From the NCBI GenBank assembly GCA_026419775.2, contig JAOPGA020000155.1, positions 1 to 64,000 on the forward strand: a stretch of 64,000 bases of DNA, in the 5' to 3' direction. The position numbers were made by a program, and so were the translations under genes. This stretch comes from Acrasis kona. Taxonomy: Eukaryota; Heterolobosea; Eutetramitea; Acrasida; Acrasidae. Under the pieces are notes generated by a model. The model ran no database searches and was not told the DNA's origin. It saw only the letters and a program-made list of their open reading frames with translations. This document shows, piece after piece, positions 61,300 to 64,000 of the stretch. Numbering within the stretch: position 1 is the stretch's first letter; each line of letters begins with the position of its first letter.

Positions 61300-62157
61300 A
61301 TGACCCAAGAGGACAGCTTCAAATACACGAACCTAGATTTGAGCAATATCGACGGGAGAGGATTAAAATTTATTTGCGATGGAAGTCTTTGCAGGGTTGG
61401 TAAACATTTACGAATGCTTGGGGTGGATTGTGTGTACAATAGCAGTATAAATATGAACTATCTACTCTTCCTGGCTCGAAAAGACGATCTTGTTATTTTG
61501 ACCAAAAACAGAGGCATGGTCAAACACATCATATCACAAAAAAAGAACCATGAAGCACGAAAACTAAGGAATGAATCAAACCACGTTGATGAAGATACAG
61601 AAGAAGTCAAACAATGGAAGACAGATCGCAGTGAATGGATTGCCCGAGAGAGGGAACAAAATAAGGATTTTGATAATGACGAGATTGAAGAGGAGGAAGA
61701 AGAAGAGCAAGAGGAATTTTATGAATACAAGTTTTATTTTGTTAAGAGTGTCAAAAATCTAAACATGATTGACGAAGTTGTTAATGTCTTCAAAATCAGG
61801 TATACTTCTTTCCTCCTCGAATATTAATCCAAAAAAAGCTTCATTCCTGAAAAAGTATTTAGCATTTGCCTAAAAGTTTGTTTTCAATGCACTAAGTTTC
61901 TTCTAACAATCATAAGTGCAACAACAAGATCCTTCCTGTAGAAAAAGAGGAAGTAAAGGGTCAAGTGTACGATAATGTCTATAACAAATATGATGAGTTT
62001 TTTAGATGCACGGTATGATGGATTTGAATTATAACCAAAATATAACTGTTGATAGAATTGCAAGCAAGTGTATTGGGGCCCTGATGATAAAAATCAAAAT
62101 TTTGCAACTGCTCTAGATTTTGCATCAAAATATTCATATAAACCTTCTACTGTTTAA
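61300..62157 (+). CDS. Mut7-C RNase domain protein
   Basis: Four exons: 61300-61799, 61863-61875 (13 nt), 61917-62012, 62065-62157; 233 residues. The PIN-like core shows FICDGSLCRVGKHLRMLG and LVILTKNRGMV (acidic residue in CDG, and KNRG). An acidic insertion of about 60 residues (EIEEEEEEEQEE) interrupts the domain. The 13-nt exon supplies SICLK so that, spliced, the zinc ribbon CLKCN forms and FFRCTQVYWGPDDKN follows, as in Mut7-C proteins. Family members are putative RNases of uncertain substrate. Confidence 0.75.
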
Positions 62158-62454
62158 ATAATGTAATGCTTAAAATATGTTTTCTCTCCCCACTAAAAAT
62201 GTGCTCTTTTCTGCCTCATCACAACCAGGTGTGTGACGTTCCTTTGGTCGCGCGTGTTTGGTGGACTTTGACTAAAAGCACCAAAAAGACCAATTATTAA
62301 ATAGAACGCTCAAGTCCTCGAAGGCAAATAAAGATAAATTTGTTTGAATTTACAACCCGAATCCCGGAGCTATAAATCGACGTCTACTGCTCCTCAATTT
62401 CTTTCAAAAAATACCGTAACGATTCTTGATTGACACTTGCTTCAAAACATAAAA
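62158..62454. other. 297-bp intergenic stretch
   Basis: Contains TATAAAT at 62372-62378, about 80 bp before the next start codon, which could serve as a TATA element. Otherwise nothing recognised. Confidence 0.3.
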
Positions 62455-63498
62455 ATGAGAAGAGGAAACAAGGGCAAAAAGCACACAAGAACGTAAGTGT
62501 TGACAAGAATGATATTCACTAATTTCTCAGCCACTCATCATCCCTCTCGGTTGTTACGAATAGCTCTGGTAAATTCGACCCAAGGGCCGCTCTTTCTGTG
62601 GAGCAAAACGAAACTCTTAATGAGTTTATTTCCAGGCTTCAAGCGGAGGGCTTGACGGAGAAGGAGTCAAAGGTTTGTGCATGAATATACAGGTTTTTAA
62701 TTATACTCGTAGTTTTGCGACGAAGCCTGCCTACTCAGATATCTACGCGCAAGAGACTGGGACAGTACTAAAGCAAACAAGATGCTAAGAGACACGCTAC
62801 AGTGGAGGGAGGACTTCAAACCCGAATTAATCAGCGCTGAGCACCTAACCCAGGAGGCAAGCTCTGGAAAAATGTATAGAAGGGGCGTAGATAAGTTCGG
62901 AAGGCCTGTAATCTTTATGAGTCCCGGAAAGGAGAACTCAACTGACTATGTGAAGAATGTAAAGTTGTTGGTCTATACTCTAGAACGTGCTGTTGACAAC
63001 ATGCCTGATGGTGTCGAACAAATGACTTGGCTCATAGACTTCAATGGGTACTCAAGAAAGAACAATCTGCCTTATGGTGTTTGCATGGAAGTTTTAGGAA
63101 TTCTAAGCAACCACTACCCAGAGCGTCTAGGATCTTGTTTCATGGTTGACACTCCCTGGCTCTTTTCTTTGTCGTGGAAGGCCATATCTCCTTTCGTCAA
63201 CCCAGTCACGAAGAGTAAACTGAACTTTGTAAGCGGAAGTGCAGATGCCAAAAGAGAACTGTTAGGAAAATTTTTTGACTTGACCCAATTAGACAAGAAG
63301 TACTGCGGAGACGTTAACTTTGAGTTTTCCAGTGATGTATACTGGAAAAATGAGATCGAAATGGACAATGCTCGTATCCAACGAAATGGTTTGGTCATTC
63401 CTGCAGAGTCATCCATGAAACAAATTGTCGGAAAAGGGCTGGAAGGAGACTGGCCAGAAGAAGTTGAAGACTCCCTTCCTGAACAGGAAGCCAACTAG
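62455..63498 (+). CDS. SEC14-like CRAL-TRIO lipid-transfer protein
   Basis: Three exons: 62455-62492, 62531-62672, 62713-63498; 321 residues. N-terminal basic tail MRRGNKGKKHTR, then CRAL-TRIO-N helices (LNEFISRLQAEGLTEKE; CLLRYLRARDWDSTKANKML). The lipid-binding pocket follows: GVDKFGRPVIFMSPGKEN, MTWLIDFNGYSRKNNLP, VLGILSNHYPERLGSCFMVD, PWLFSLSWKAISPFVNPVTK. It ends in an acidic tail. SEC14 proteins exchange phosphatidylinositol and another lipid between membranes. Neighbours are unrelated. Confidence 0.9.
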
Positions 63499-63541
63499 TA
63501 TAATTTAACATGTACATTATAATGAATATCATTTTTACTAT

Positions 63542-64000
63542 TTATTGAACATCTGTTAAGAGTACATTAACATAAACTGGTGCTGGTTTTTCTGTGAATG
63601 TTGCAAAATGATTCCCATCAGAATCAGTAACGACCTTAAATACTGCATCTTTGAATTGGCTTTGAACTGTTTGGTTTCTATATATTAGAAATTGATCCCT
63701 ACAACATTAGTACGTCATCAAGACATTTCTTACCGCCAGAAAACTGCATCATTGTTTGTTGACAAAAGATTGTCATATGTACATTGGTTTAATGTGTGTA
63801 TCGACGGATCAGTAGATATTTTGCTGCCTACGTTCGCATCCGAAGTACTGATGACGAACCACTTACTGCAATGATTATAGAAATAATTAAAAATAAAGCG
63901 CTCACTTGACGTCATAAATATCAGTGGTACTGTCTCTGGCGTCTCTAAAATAGAAGTAATCGCTGTAAATGTGCGCGTATGGAGATGGGACTGTCAGTAC
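63542..64000 (-). CDS. unrecognised protein, 5' end beyond the window
   Basis: Three exons within the window: 64000-63906, 63865-63734, 63698-63542, in one frame across introns of 40 and 35 nt. The readable 127 residues are beta-rich with aromatic and Asp residues (HIYSDYFYFRDARDSTTDIY; KWFVISTSDANVGSKISTD) and end in VYVNVLLTDVQ. The alternation of strands and TDSDGNHF-like turns suggests an extracellular beta-sandwich, but no domain is recognised. The upstream portion lies past 64000. Confidence 0.5.

Overview
The window is nuclear DNA from a compact, AT-rich protist genome. Genes lie on both strands and are separated by tens to a few hundred bases. They carry short GT-AG introns: nearly all that I could resolve by reading frame are 35-63 nt, usually starting GTAAG or GTATG. 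TAA, TAG and TGA are all used as stops, so the code looks standard. The mix of RNA-dependent RNA polymerase, bacterial-type asparagine synthetase, RGS/START and SPX/EXS proteins and tiny introns would suit a free-living amoeboid protist, with Heterolobosea (Naegleria/Acrasis-like) as my best but unproven guess.

Layout. 1-9.8 kb: a degenerate cyclase-domain membrane protein, a RING/B-box protein, a PH-C2-tubby-like protein, TMEM147, ARF1, a GOST-type seven-helix receptor and an unknown gene. 9.8-17.7 kb: homoisocitrate dehydrogenase, a gamma-glutamylcyclotransferase-like protein, RAB1, phosphatidylserine synthase, a stand-alone ABC ATPase and two unknown genes. 17.7-28.4 kb: ALG9, Nudix, asparagine synthetase A, a membrane protein, a truncated RGS-START gene, an RNAi-type RdRP and a three-repeat Myb protein. 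28.6-31.8 kb is an accessory island: a Gln-rich ORF, a broken retroelement Gag and a decayed DDE transposase. 31.8-47.5 kb: carboxylesterase, SPX-EXS, VPS45, YAE1-like, SWIB, NOP9, a 2-oxoglutarate oxygenase, VHS-GAT and EXS-only proteins. 47.5-53.6 kb is a second accessory/decay zone: a coding relic, an OTU protease gene with near-identical internal duplications, a frameshifted BRCT/P-loop gene and a dead LINE. 53.8-64 kb: arrestin-like protein, SLC17-type transporter, a receiver domain with Glu at the phospho-site, SNF8 and other small or housekeeping genes.

Membrane trafficking and the endolysosomal system are well represented: ARF1, RAB1, VPS45, SNF8, VHS-GAT, a SEC14 protein, arrestin-like, the GOST receptor and the ERD1-like EXS protein. 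Lipid and glycan synthesis follow (PTDSS, ALG9, TMEM147). Nothing suggests operons; neighbours are functionally mixed, and several pairs share extremely short divergent or overlapping convergent boundaries.

Exon coordinates below were worked out by hand from splice consensus and frame continuity, with no transcript data. They should be read as models.
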